Assembly: GCA_902728285.1 (NCBI GenBank)
Contig: CACVBU010000950.1
Location: forward strand, 32,239 to 96,238
Origin: Clytia hemisphaerica
Lineage: Eukaryota; Cnidaria; Hydrozoa; Leptothecata; Clytiidae
Length of the DNA: 64,000 bases
Direction of reading: 5' to 3'
Part shown: piece after piece, positions 1 through 10,254 of the stretch
Numbering within the stretch: position 1 is the stretch's first letter
How the letters are laid out: each line of letters starts with the position of its first letter
The notes under the pieces: generated by a model
The model's database searches: none
The model's input: only the letters and a program-made list of their open reading frames with translations
Told to the model about the DNA's origin: nothing
Program-made: the position numbers and the translations under genes

Positions 1-56
1 TTTTTTTTTTTCTTTTTTTTTTTCTTTTTTTTTTCTTTTTTTTTTTCTTTCTCGTG
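1..56. repeat. T-rich pyrimidine tract
   Basis: Runs of T broken by single C residues, a low-complexity tract at the window edge. It abuts the minus-strand 60-bp repeats and may be an expanded Lys-rich coding tract read on the minus strand, but it cannot be judged without sequence to the left. Confidence 0.85.
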
Positions 57-410
57 TTTTTTCTGATCCTTTATTTAATTCCCGATGCTTACGTTTTAGT
101 TCTTTCTCTTGCTCATGTTTTTCTGATCCTTTATTTAATTCCCGATGCTTACGTTTAGATCTTTTTCTTGCTCATGTTTTTGATCCTTATTTAATTCACG
201 ATGCCTTTACGTTTTAGTCTTTTTCTTCTCATGTTTTTCTGATCCTTTATTTAGTTCCCTACGGTTACGTTGTTTTTCTTTTTCTTGCTCATATTTTTCT
301 GATCCTTTATTAACCCGAAACATACGCTTGTTCTTCTTTACCTGTTCATGCTTATCCGTGCCTTGGATTTTTTCACGTGATCTTTTCTGAACAACGTTTT
401 GTTTTTCCAA
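57..410 (-). repeat. 60-bp coding tandem repeats (basic 20-aa unit)
   Basis: A 59-60 bp unit carrying the plus-strand words gatcctttatttaattccc and tcttgctcatg recurs about six times. On the minus strand each unit encodes a charged stretch such as RELNKGSEKHEQEKE. The last units (about 210-410) are in frame with the protease ORF upstream; closer to the window edge small indels break the frame. Long arrays of basic/acidic 15-20 residue repeats after a cysteine-protease domain are typical of large Helitron-like proteins in marine invertebrates (family knowledge, from memory). Confidence 0.75.
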
Positions 411-1433
411 TAAATCTTTATATTGATCAGTACCTTTAATCTTTTCAACTGATCTCTATGGAACAATTTTTTTCTGCGGATACTTGCCTGATACAATACT
501 TTTTATACTTTCCTGATCATGAAAATCAGTTTTGAGATAAATGATATTGAAAAGATTTATGTTCTTATACTCAGATCTTATATACTGTTTAATTTCTTGT
601 AAGTTGTCAAACTTTAAAAGAACTGAAGTTCCAATACTGCCTTCAACTTGATGGCCTTCGGCGTCTCTGCTATGCGAGTCAAAAAAAAAGTAATTTTTGT
701 TATAGTGCATCACAGCTAGGTAATTTCCAGCTATCACTAAAAATGCACCAGAATGTTGCAACAAGAGTTCCTCCTGAACAAAATTTACTGAAATGTTACC
801 GGTCTCAAAATAGCCTTCAAAAATATTGAAATTAAGTGCACAAGTGCTGTTTCCTATTTCAATTACCTTAGAAAACTCTTCAATATATGGGGACTGTCCT
901 GTAATACCCAATTTTTTGAAATTCAGATCACCTTGATCTAAAACATAATCCAAATCATGAGTCTTCCATAGCGACAATTTTCTAAATTGAGCATAGCAAA
1001 TAGCAAAAAAACAATTCGAGGAACATTGTATACCTGCCGTCTTGCCAAATTTACTGTTGCCCTGGTGAAATGAACCTTGAACAGTTGGGCCTGGGTTAAG
1101 TTCTACATCGCCTGATAATAAGAGTGTGTAATTAACTTTGAAAAAAGTAAGGTTCGGATCTCCCGCTACATTGGGATATTGAACGAAAATTCCATTTCTT
1201 GAAAGATTGAGAAATTCTAGAGGTGTGTAAAGCTCTGTTAGCTCAAACGATTTTGGAATTGCAAAACATAGGAGGGTAAAAAGTGCTATGAAACGTACAG
1301 GTTTAAAAAGTTTTGAGAATGCATTATTGGAAAGGTCGGAACCAACAATAATAGATTTAGCGACACATTTAACGTTTCTCTGAGCTGTAAAAGCAAAACT
1401 TCCTATGCGTGCACGATATAATGCAACAGAATA
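207..1433 (-). pseudogene. 2A-like peptide + cysteine protease (OTU/C76-like) ORF, decayed
   Basis: One minus-strand frame stays open from 1433 to 207 except for a single TAG at 458-456. In order it shows a hydrophobic segment (FIALFTLLCFAIP); the 2A-like motif LLLSGDVELNPGP at about 1124-1086, whose G-P bond is the expected ribosome-skipping site; a Cys box (AGIQCSSNC, first Cys codon 1025-1023); and FFFDSHSRD (His codon 674-672) followed by GTSVLLKF, the spacing seen in OTU/peptidase-C76-like domains of invertebrate mobile elements. After the stop the frame resumes directly into the basic repeats. There is no ATG between the upstream TGA (1436-1434) and the 2A motif, so the start is missing or lies in another exon. 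Seen: motifs, stop and frame. Family knowledge: Helentron-type Helitrons carry OTU proteases. Inference: this is the N-terminal part of such an element, with helicase off the window edge. Confidence 0.72.
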
Positions 1434-2389
1434 TCATCTTCAATTAAGTACAGAGTACAGTCACAGATAGAAAAACTAACTCTAACTAAATATATGACAA
1501 AGTATATCTGGTAAAATGAAATATTCTTGTTAGGATAAATTAAATATATACTAGTACTTGCTGACAATGCCGCTTATGTATTTGATAACTGGACAACGCA
1601 GTTGAGAATTATTTTTGAGCTGACAACGCAGCTTTTGTATTTCTTAACTGACAACGCAGTTGAATTCTTTATGAGCTGTCGATACGCACAAGCTCGATTG
1701 GTCGCAGGCACAGAATCCACACTGTCCTGGCCCACGGGTTGCCGCAATCAGATTCACAGGTGAGTCTCGACCTTGAATCTGAAGGGCGGGAAAAAAAACA
1801 ACAATCAGATTCAGTGCAGTGAATGATGAATCTGAAAAAAAGTGGCAAAAAAAAAAGAAAAACGCCTCAATCACTTTTTAGGTGAAGGGGCAAAAAAGGT
1901 GCTTTAAACAGATCCACTAGAAAAATAACTCTATGTGGAACTGGAAAAGCAAAGTTGAAAGCTATATACTTACTATTTCTTTTGAGTTATAATTTTTGCT
2001 TTTGAGAAGAAGTTAAAACACAATGAATTTGCTAAAAATCGATGGATGCAAACCTGCAAACGCTTCTAAAAATGAAATTCCTCCTTGCCTTCCACAAGTA
2101 TGGTGCCTTACGCGTCAGACTGTGGAGCTAATGACACAATAGAGAGAATGAACAGGAATGAACCTGATCATCTCATTACCTCCGCAATACCGAACTAGTA
2201 TGAGCTAATATGAAAGATATGACGTAATCTTTAAAAAACCCGCGAAAATTGCCGTGGTTAAACGGAGCGTGCACGTGCAACTAAAAATTAAACTTAGTGA
2301 GTTCATCCACCGTATCGAGTACTTTCGTTTTCTAATTTTTTTTCCGATGACACCAACACCGCCGCCGCGAAAGGCTATCGTAATACTTT
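1434..2389. other. no gene seen
   Basis: A/T-rich sequence. At 1560-1720 the phrase tgacaacgcag recurs three to four times at irregular spacing. The short open frames lack any family motif. The 5' part of the 2A-protease element may extend into this stretch, but no coding signal was found. Confidence 0.5.
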
Positions 2390-2526
2390 CGCTAGGCGCA
2401 GGCTCGGATACAGAGGGAGGCTATAACCAATGGAGGAGAGTGCACTTTATTATCGTATTACCTTATATATAAACTAATTACTCTCCATGAATAAGATAGC
2501 CTACCTCCTGTATCCGAGCCTGTAGG
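2388..2526. repeat. hairpin / MITE-like inverted repeat
   Basis: Left arm ggctcggatacagagggagg...ggagag and right arm ctctccatg...cctgtatccgagcc are imperfect reverse complements of about 38 bp around a short loop. This is typical of a small foldback MITE; no clear TSD was found. Confidence 0.65.
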
Positions 2527-3154
2527 CGAAATTAATAAGGTTCAAAATCCACATTAGTAAAATGGCCTAATAAAAGTGGTTATAAACTAGGTCACAGTGT
2601 GGATGTAAACCACACTGAAACGACCGCCTTCCATTACGCAATCACGCATCATGCTCGCGAAAGAGCGCGCGCACACTATTAACGCTTACATGTCATGTAC
2701 TACACTAGTAAACTAGTCGGTTATTACTTATAACATTATAATAAAACTGTCAATCAAATAATGTAAACACTAATTAAATATCCAGCACGCGTGAGAGAAA
2801 AGGAAAATTCAGAAAAGAGACGCAACTTCACTCCTTCGATTCTTTTTATTTGGAGCTTGATTTTTTTGTATATGGGTCTGTTTTCAACGACTAGTTTACT
2901 AGTCTAGTCATGTACCAGATAAACATGTCATCTCCAGTACATTTTAGATTATTCATTGAAAACAGATTACAATATAGTCATTTTTCATGTCTCGATTATT
3001 CAATTCCGAATAAAAGACATTCAGGGAAAAAAAGAGAAACACCTGGGTAATCTAGTTAAAAAAACCGAAAGTAAATGGTAGACAAAGTAATGAGTCAAGG
3101 CAAAACGAGATTAGCGTACCACTATGAAAGAAACCGCCTCCGGCGGTCGATTAT

Positions 3155-3440
3155 TTTATTAAACTATAGTCATTAAAAAAAAACCCCGGTCTGGCAAAGT
3201 ATTGTTTTAGCTTTTTGTCCAATTTTCTTTTGTTACAAACAAAAGACAAGTTGCGATTTGCATATTTTTTATCACGTTACCAAAATCTCCTTTTGGGATC
3301 GGTGTATTTTCTAATCACATGATCAGAATGTTTGCGAAATAAATCGATTTTGGTACGTAAGCTCTATCTTTTAACAATAAAAAGAGGCAAAAGCCTCCCA
3401 GACCAGTGTTTTTATAATGACTATGATTAAACGCCCCTTC
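3155..3440. repeat. inverted repeat with ~200-bp loop
   Basis: The left arm (attaaactatagtcatt...ggtctgg, about 3159-3195) pairs with the right arm (ccagacc...aatgactatgattaa, about 3398-3432). A candidate non-autonomous element; TSD not resolved. Confidence 0.55.
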
Positions 3441-3632
3441 GAATAAACACCCCTCCCAAAAACCGTACTGTTTACGCTATTACTTAAGTTAAAAAGACAA
3501 TAACATATGAAAGGGATAACCAGATGGTTTTGAGATATGTTGCCTTTAGATTATTGGGAAAGAGTTCGATAAAAAGATTTGGAGGTTTTGCTCAGGACTA
3601 TGAAACGAAGCGAATGATCACAAACAATCTGA

Positions 3633-3637
3633 TTATA

Positions 3638-3671
<34 letters not shown>
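3633..3671. repeat. (TA)n microsatellite
   Basis: Uninterrupted TA dinucleotide repeats with one slip. The open frames through here and to 4140 are compositional artefacts. Confidence 0.9.
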
Positions 3672-3699
3672 CTGATTTATATATATATTTGTTTGTTCT

Positions 3700-5350
3700 C
3701 CGGCCAACTTACGATTCTATTCTTTTCAGTTTTTGTGTGATTTTTTCTATTTTTATGTAAATTGTGTTTTGTTGTAGTGTCTGTTTGTTGTCTGTTATTT
3801 ATTTGGAAGCTGCTGGTCAGTTCCTTTTTCTACTATGTTTCCGAAGGCGACTGAGTGTGGGCCCTTTAAACACGTGGAAAGTCACTATGCCAGTCACAAG
3901 TCTGGGACTTCGGGTTTTTTGTTTTGTTTATGTATCCTTTTTTTTTTTAATTTATTTGATGTGTTTTGCTTTTGTATTTGTCCCCCCATTTTGTATGTAT
4001 TTGATGAACTTACGGAAGTGTGTTTATCAAAAAAGTTTTTTGCAATTCATTGTTTTCTCCACTATTACTTTTCCTTCTATCTTCATTTGGATTAGGTTTT
4101 TCTTTCACATACCACTATTTAAATTCCCTTTAACTTTTTGCTAAATTACCCTCTGTTTCGGAATGATTAAAAAATAAAAAATACCAAAAAAATCGTAAAT
4201 ACACACAATTAACAAAAATATTCTTAACTTTTTTCGTTTTTATCAGTTTGAGTTATTTATATATCAATACTTTTCTTTTTCTAAAACGACAGATATTACA
4301 TATCTTCACTATATATATAGCAAAAAATTACTTATGGAACAAATTAATTCAAACAAGCTACTAATAAGATTTTGTGGAGATCGTGATTATTGATTTCAAA
4401 GCGCCGAAGGCGGGCTAGATCCGAAATTCCAGGATGGGAAATGAAGCCACTTATTTCCTATCCAGAACACGTTACCCGTGTGTTTTTCAAACAGAGGTTC
4501 TAAATGCGGGCAAATTGAAAGCTTCACTTTTTCTTGTCTGGGAAAGGTTGAAGATTCCTATGTAGCTTCTTCGGGGCTTCAAAATCAATGATCATTAACA
4601 GTTCGAGCAGAAAACAATTGCTACATTTTCACAGAAATCAAGTTTTTTTCGAAATACTCTTTCTTTGACTTTTCGATTGGAAAGACTTAAGAGTCTGATC
4701 CAAAAAAACATTTTCGAAGTAGTCTAAAAATGTCCGAAAACGAGAAAAATCTGAAGATATATTTGAAATCAGAGAAGTTTAGATTCGAAAAATTATAAAT
4801 TCAAGATTTTTTTCCGGTTAAAAAAATAATCATTGAATTCTTCATTTTTTTAAATTTTGATAAGAATAAGCCTCCAAACAATTCGCCCAGAATTTTCTTT
4901 CTAGCGAGGTACAATAGACTCTTGCTTATTCGAACTTTTATTATTCAAATATCCGAGTAATTCAAAAAGTATGATTCCTCGTTCGGGTTCGAATGAGCGA
5001 GAGTCAACTGTATTATAACTGTACTTTTGATTACCTTAAAGGAAAAACTTTTGGCGTGAACTTAATTTGGCTAATTTGGCAAAAATATATATCTTCTATA
5101 GATCTAAAATGTGCAGACTAAAACTTTTTAGAAGAAACAATTAAATCCTTAAGTAATTAAAATACGATAGGAAAATTAATTAACTATCTTACTAAAAATA
5201 GTAAATTTCTGGATCGGAAGAGCAACAACTTTCGTTTGTGCAGACATTTCAAGGTTACAATTTCCTGGTTTATCAGAAATAAAATACTGTCAATGTTTTA
5301 AACACATCATAACCACATTTTCGATATGGAACGTACTTCGTCATTTACTC
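3700..5350. other. AT-rich non-coding, no gene seen
   Basis: Long T-runs allow open frames of up to about 126 codons (3764-4144), but their composition is almost all Phe/Leu/Val/Cys with no domain. A palindromic word gcgccgaaggcg sits near 4400. Nothing else supports a gene. Confidence 0.5.
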
Positions 5351-5354
5351 TTAG

Positions 5355-5600
5355 GTGCCAAATAAACGGGAGGTTGGAAAATTTTCGAAATTTTAATAAA
5401 CAGAGGGACCTAATTGTCGGGGGGGTTGGAAATTCTACTTCTGAAAGCCCCAAAATAAGGTAAATATAGGCTAAAATCTAACTATTAAGAGCAAAATAAG
5501 GGGCCTTCTCTTTGACAGCTGAAAATATTCTTAAGAATTAATAAACGGGGGGGGGGTCCTTATAAGGTCCGGGGGGGGGAGGAATTGGAAAATTTTCCAG
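5355..5600. repeat. G-run-rich dispersed repeat
   Basis: The phrase ttggaaaattttc is repeated with runs of seven to nine G and the word aataaacggg. The structure is phrase-plus-filler, like the ends of other elements in this window. Boundaries are not resolved. Confidence 0.4.
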
Positions 5601-6407
5601 AAACCATATTGAACTTGGCTAACACCAAGCATTACAATCATCGTCAACAGTTTAATAAGCTAATGACCAGGTTTTTCGAAACCGAAGGAGCAAAATCCTG
5701 AAGAATACGATTGACCTGTAAAAATAAAAACAATAAATAATTTGAGGCATGGAAATCCATTTTGTTCAATAAAAGATTTTGCAAGAGAAAGCCGTTTTTT
5801 TCTGAATGTTTAAATCGTTTATTTCCTATTGAAGGACTTGTACCCTTTCTAAAGAAATAGCTTAACAATGTCTAAGTTTAACGGTCTACGTAAATCTCAA
5901 TGGCATATAGTATTTGGTCGTGGAGACAACGTTAAACATTAAGCAAAAAAAAAATCTTTAAATTCCAATTAAAAAAAATTATCAGAATTTATCAACTAAC
6001 AGGAAGGTCAAAGTTTTTTAACATAACGTTTGATTGACTGAACCGATTTTGAAGTTTTATATACCAAAATTTAAGTTAAGCCACCCACTATAGCATAAAA
6101 AAAGTATCAACAAATAATCTTTAATCGGGAGCCGACAATGTCTTCACAAAACTGAATCCTTCTTTGGCGCACCCGGTATACATAAATAAAGCTCTTTCTA
6201 TTGTTAATAGCAAAGTACCGCTTGAAAAATTCAAGAAATACTGTCTTTCCGGCGAAAATAGGTTGCTCCGGCGATTTTTAAATAGTTCCAGCATCAAAAA
6301 TCAATTTTGTTGAAAATTAAAACATGCTTGATGGTGGGCATTGCTATTAATGATGTTTTTGAATGAAAAAAACAACCAATTATCATAGGAAAAAGTCATG
6401 AAAATAG

Positions 6408-7285
6408 GTGAGAACTCGTATCATATGATGCAGAGGGAGAATGAGAAGAAGGACGACGTCCTTAAAAAGCTCCTTAAGAACGATATCGAGCAAATTTAAT
6501 TAATACATGGCTGATTTTGAAATAACAAGGACATTGTTTTATTTTTTTCTCTTTTGACGTCAAATTTATAGGTTCAACCTATTCCACCTACTCTATTACA
6601 AATCGATATAATTCGTCGTAGGTTGATTCTCGAACCATAATTGTGCGTTGATTTGACATCAGGATAGAGTTTATGTTCGAATGGTAATAATATGCTGATA
6701 TTCCGAAATATCGCTCTTAAGTGAATTTTTGACCTGGGCCCAAAAGGGGTAATTTCGGATTTTGGCCCATAAAATTTTTTTGCTGGAGATAAAAAATTTA
6801 CTCCCTCTCAAAAAAGTTAGTGAAAATAGGTGAGAACTCGTATCATATGATGCAGAGGGAGAATGAGAAGAAGGACGACGTCCTTAAAAAGCTCCAAAAC
6901 CAGCTAGCCGAGAACCGCATCCTTAAGAACGATATCGAGCAAATTTAATTAATACATGGCTGATTTTGAAATAACAAGGACATTGTTTTATTTTTTTCTC
7001 TTTTGACGTCAAATTTATAGGTTCAACCTATTCCACCTACTCTATTACAAATCGATATAACTCGTCGTAGGTTGATTCTCGATCCATAATTGTGCGTTGA
7101 TTTGACATCAGGATATAATTTATGTTCGAATGGTATATAATATGCTGATATTCCGAAATATCGCTCTTAAGTGAATTTTTGACCTTGGCCCAAAAGGGGT
7201 AATTTCCGAGTTTGGCCTATAAAAATTTTTGCTGGAGATAAAAAATTTACTCGAGATAAAAAATTTACTCCCTCTCAAAAAAGTT
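6408..7285 (+). repeat. 422-bp tandem duplication with exon-like coding start
   Basis: Two direct copies begin at 6408 and 6830. Each starts after an acceptor-like aaaatag, then reads open as ENSYHMMQRENEKKDDVLKK and ends in KNDIEQI before TAA. This is a heptad-like, charged coiled-coil tail. Copy 1 lacks exactly 27 nt (nine codons) present in copy 2, so the reading frame is kept. The remaining ~350 bp is non-coding and nearly identical between copies. It may be a duplicated last exon plus 3' UTR of a gene or element not otherwise seen here. No family is recognised. Confidence 0.6.
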
Positions 7286-7769
7286 TCGAAAGACATTGTT
7301 TTTTTAAATGAGATCATAAAATTCCACTCCGCCAATTGTTGTCACGGATCCTAAGGAATGACCCCCTAAAGCAGACAGTAAAATTCGTGATATGCATCAT
7401 TGCAATGTTTTCTGACATTACATCTGACATTACATCACGGACCCAAAAGCTGACTGGTTGTAAGTGACGTAAAGTCAGTCAAAACGTAACTTGCCATCAA
7501 TCAGATGTAGGGTCCTTGGAAGACATTGCGATGGTACTTATTCGTTTTGAAAATGATGACACTGGTCGCACTTGTGAAAACTGTCATTACAGGACTCCTC
7601 AATTTTTTCATAAATTGATAAATTTATCCCAATTTAGGACTGTTACCATCGTTACTCTAGTTGATTATAAAAATAAAGAAGTGATCCTTCAGTCGATGCT
7701 AAACTAACTAATGACCACATATTTTAGACATTACATATCTTTGTACAAAAGTAAAGAAAAAACAAATGA

Positions 7770-7990
7770 TGAAAAAACTAATGTTGAAATCTCGAGAAAA
7801 AAATCCAAAACCGGTTTTTCCGGAAATATCGGGCTCCGTCACATTTCGGGCATTGCCATTTTGCATCATTATGCAAAGAATCAGAAAAAACTAATGGACC
7901 AATCCCGAGAGAAGCTGGTAACAGAGGAACGAACGAACGAACGAACGAATGGGCATGGGTTAATCTACAGGACCTCATAGGGAGGTCCAA
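7770..7990 (-). repeat. dispersed repeat, copy of the 34.3-35.2 kb unit
   Basis: ggctccgtcacatttcggg followed by cattgccattttgcatcatt is the reverse complement of the core of the 34.3-35.2 kb tandem unit. It is followed by a gaac/gaacgaacg microsatellite that matches the (tccg)n end at 34.3 kb. Confidence 0.7.
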
Positions 7991-8448
7991 AAAGCTGACT
8001 TTTTCCTAATATTGCAAATGAAATCTGTATATTTACCTTCGATGGATTATCTCTAACTACAACCGTTGGATTTTCATTTTCTTTATGTTTTTCAGGGAAT
8101 CAGATTTTGCTTCAGTAGATGGTTTAGGATGCAATTTTAAGATCTGTGCAGTTGACATAGTCGCCATGTGACTTTAGTCCACCTTATTCATTTGTTCTTT
8201 TGATTATGAATATTACGATTATCACTTAAAGCGATATGATAATTTACGAGGAATTTTTCGAAAGGGCTTTATGCTACTTTTGGTTAGCATTTTTTAAACC
8301 GAGTTTAATTAAGTTAGGATTATGGTTAGTCAAGTATACTTGAAAACTAACAGGTAAACGCTTGAACGTGACGAAAAACAAGTGGCGAGGTGGAGGTTGA
8401 CAATGTTTTTCCTTCACAGCAAGTCATTGAGCAAGTTTTCAACTTCAC

Positions 8449-8801
8449 CCGGGGGGGGGGGTACTTAGGCAAAATGGGTGCCGGGTATGTGCGAGCCATA
8501 AGGGTACCTTTTCTCATTCCTCAAAAGTCTCTCAAAGGGGTACAAATTCAAAAGTTAGTCTCTGAAAGGGTCCCAAAATCACGAAAATCAAAAATTTCTC
8601 TCTCAAAGGGTCACGAATTCCAAAAATTTTGTCCAAAATTTGGTGACAATCAAACCAAAATTTGGAAAAAATGGACCAAAATTTTGGAAACAGTCTCTCA
8701 AAGGGTCCTAAAATCACCAAAATTTTGTCTCTCAAAGGGTCGATTTTCGATTTTCGGCTCGGACATACCCGTCACCTCGCAAACCTAGTACCCCCCCCCG
8801 G
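8449..8801 (+). mobile_element. poly-G-ended non-autonomous element, 8-bp TSD
   Basis: The element runs from ccggggggggggg to cccccccccgg and is bounded by the exact 8-bp duplication aacttcac (8441-8448 and 8802-8809). Subterminal sequences gggtatgtgcgagcc and ggctcggacatacccg are also inverted. The interior repeats the phrase tctcaaagggtc five to six times with A/T-rich filler. The 8-bp TSD suggests hAT-type mobilisation (family rule). The 132-codon open frame inside is a repeat artefact. Confidence 0.85.
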
Positions 8802-9262
8802 AACTTCACTTGCCCTCGGTTGGTTAAGCACTCACAGTCAATCTTCAAGTAGCAGGTTGAAATCCAGCTGGGCTACGTGTTCGTCGATGGCTGTCTTTAC
8901 AGTTCCCGAACGAATACCTCCCGCCAGATCTTAACGCTGTTCGTCACTTTTAAGAGTAATGACGTAATGTTTCGGTATCAAAAATACACATTATTCTAAT
9001 ACAGTTTTACCGTATTTTATATATCAAAAAATACTATTCCAAAGTCTGACCCTAAACCAAAGCTGCACTTAAACTAAACCATTTCACACATTTATGTTGT
9101 TTGATTTTATTAATCGAACATTAAAATAATTATCTTTACCTTACATGCTGAGAACAAAACTACTGATGATTTTATGGATGTTTTTTGAAGGTAATTACTC
9201 TTTTTTTAATGTTTTTAGAATTTTGTACGAGTTCAAACTCTAGTAATTGCACCATTTACTAA

Positions 9263-9846
9263 GGGTGGTTTTTCACTGAGACTGTCTGGCGAAAATTGAT
9301 TATCTGAAACAAAGAAAATTGATAGGAAAGCATTACTGACTCCCAAAACAGTTGTTGAAGCGTTTACAACCCTTTGAATTTGAAGAAAATTTTATTAAAA
9401 ATCATCAACTTGCATATCAAGGGATTTAGAATTACAGCCTTCTAATGAACATTTTCTGTGACAAGATTCCTCGTCTTTTTTGTATCAAATCAATACAGAT
9501 GAAAGTTTGCTCTTCAACTCTATCGGGAAAGAAAACATTTTTCCCATATGACCAATTTTTTATAAAAGAATCCCACTGCACATTCTGCTACTTTTATGGC
9601 AACAAATTTGTTTTTTCTGCCTTTTTCGCTTAATCGGTCATTAAGGCAAGAGAGGTCTACCCCTCTCTTGGAGAACAAAAGGTTTAATGACCAATTTTCG
9701 ACGTTAAATCTGGAATGCTGATATAAAGATCAAAATCTGATGTTAAGCCCGAATCTTCATTGTATATTTTTTACAACCCTTAGGAATTTATGAAAAGGAC
9801 CGTTGATGTGAACTACTTATCTATCTAGCATATTGAAAAACCACCC
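9263..9846. mobile_element. MITE, TAA TSD (PIF/Harbinger-like)
   Basis: Terminal inverted repeats gggtggtttttca and tgaaaaaccaccc are flanked by TAA on both sides (9260-9262, 9847-9849). A 3-bp TWA duplication is the PIF/Harbinger signature. There is an internal small hairpin agaggtctacccctctct near 9650. No transposase is encoded. Confidence 0.7.
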
Positions 9847-10254
9847 TAAGTTATTTCTTCATTTTTATCATTTTTCGTCATTGTACACATGTATATATTT
9901 TCATTGTAAAAGTTAGATATATTAGATCTCGAGAAAAGCTAATACCTGCAAAATTCCTTAGTCAAGGAAAGAAGCTACTGATGCTGCTTGTGTCTTACAA
10001 TGGGGGCGTCTGAAGGATCTTCAATAGCGGCCCAAAGCATTTACTTGAGGAGTTGCGACCCATGCAAATTACTAAGCTTTGTTAGTCAACCATGAATTTG
10101 TCAAATGAATCAAATCCTATACTTCCAGTTCCGGGAGTGAGCAGGAACTCTGCCAACGACATAACCAGTGATCGTAACACAGATCGATCGAATGAGGAAG
10201 CATCCACAAACCGTACCTTACGGGGGACACATCTGATGACGGCACAATTTTAGG

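Noticed and set aside
3524-4144. Open frames of 78-126 codons on the plus strand
   Set aside because: Composition is dictated by T-runs and (TA)n; no motif, no consistent start context, overlapping frames equally open.
7516-7707. 63-codon frame (ENDDTGRTCENCHY...)
   Set aside because: Cys pair looks suggestive but there is no partner motif, splice support or second copy.
8390-8934. 90-132 codon ORFs, both strands
   Set aside because: They read through the repeat phrases of a 353-bp MITE and cross its TSD; sister copies are not open in the same frame.
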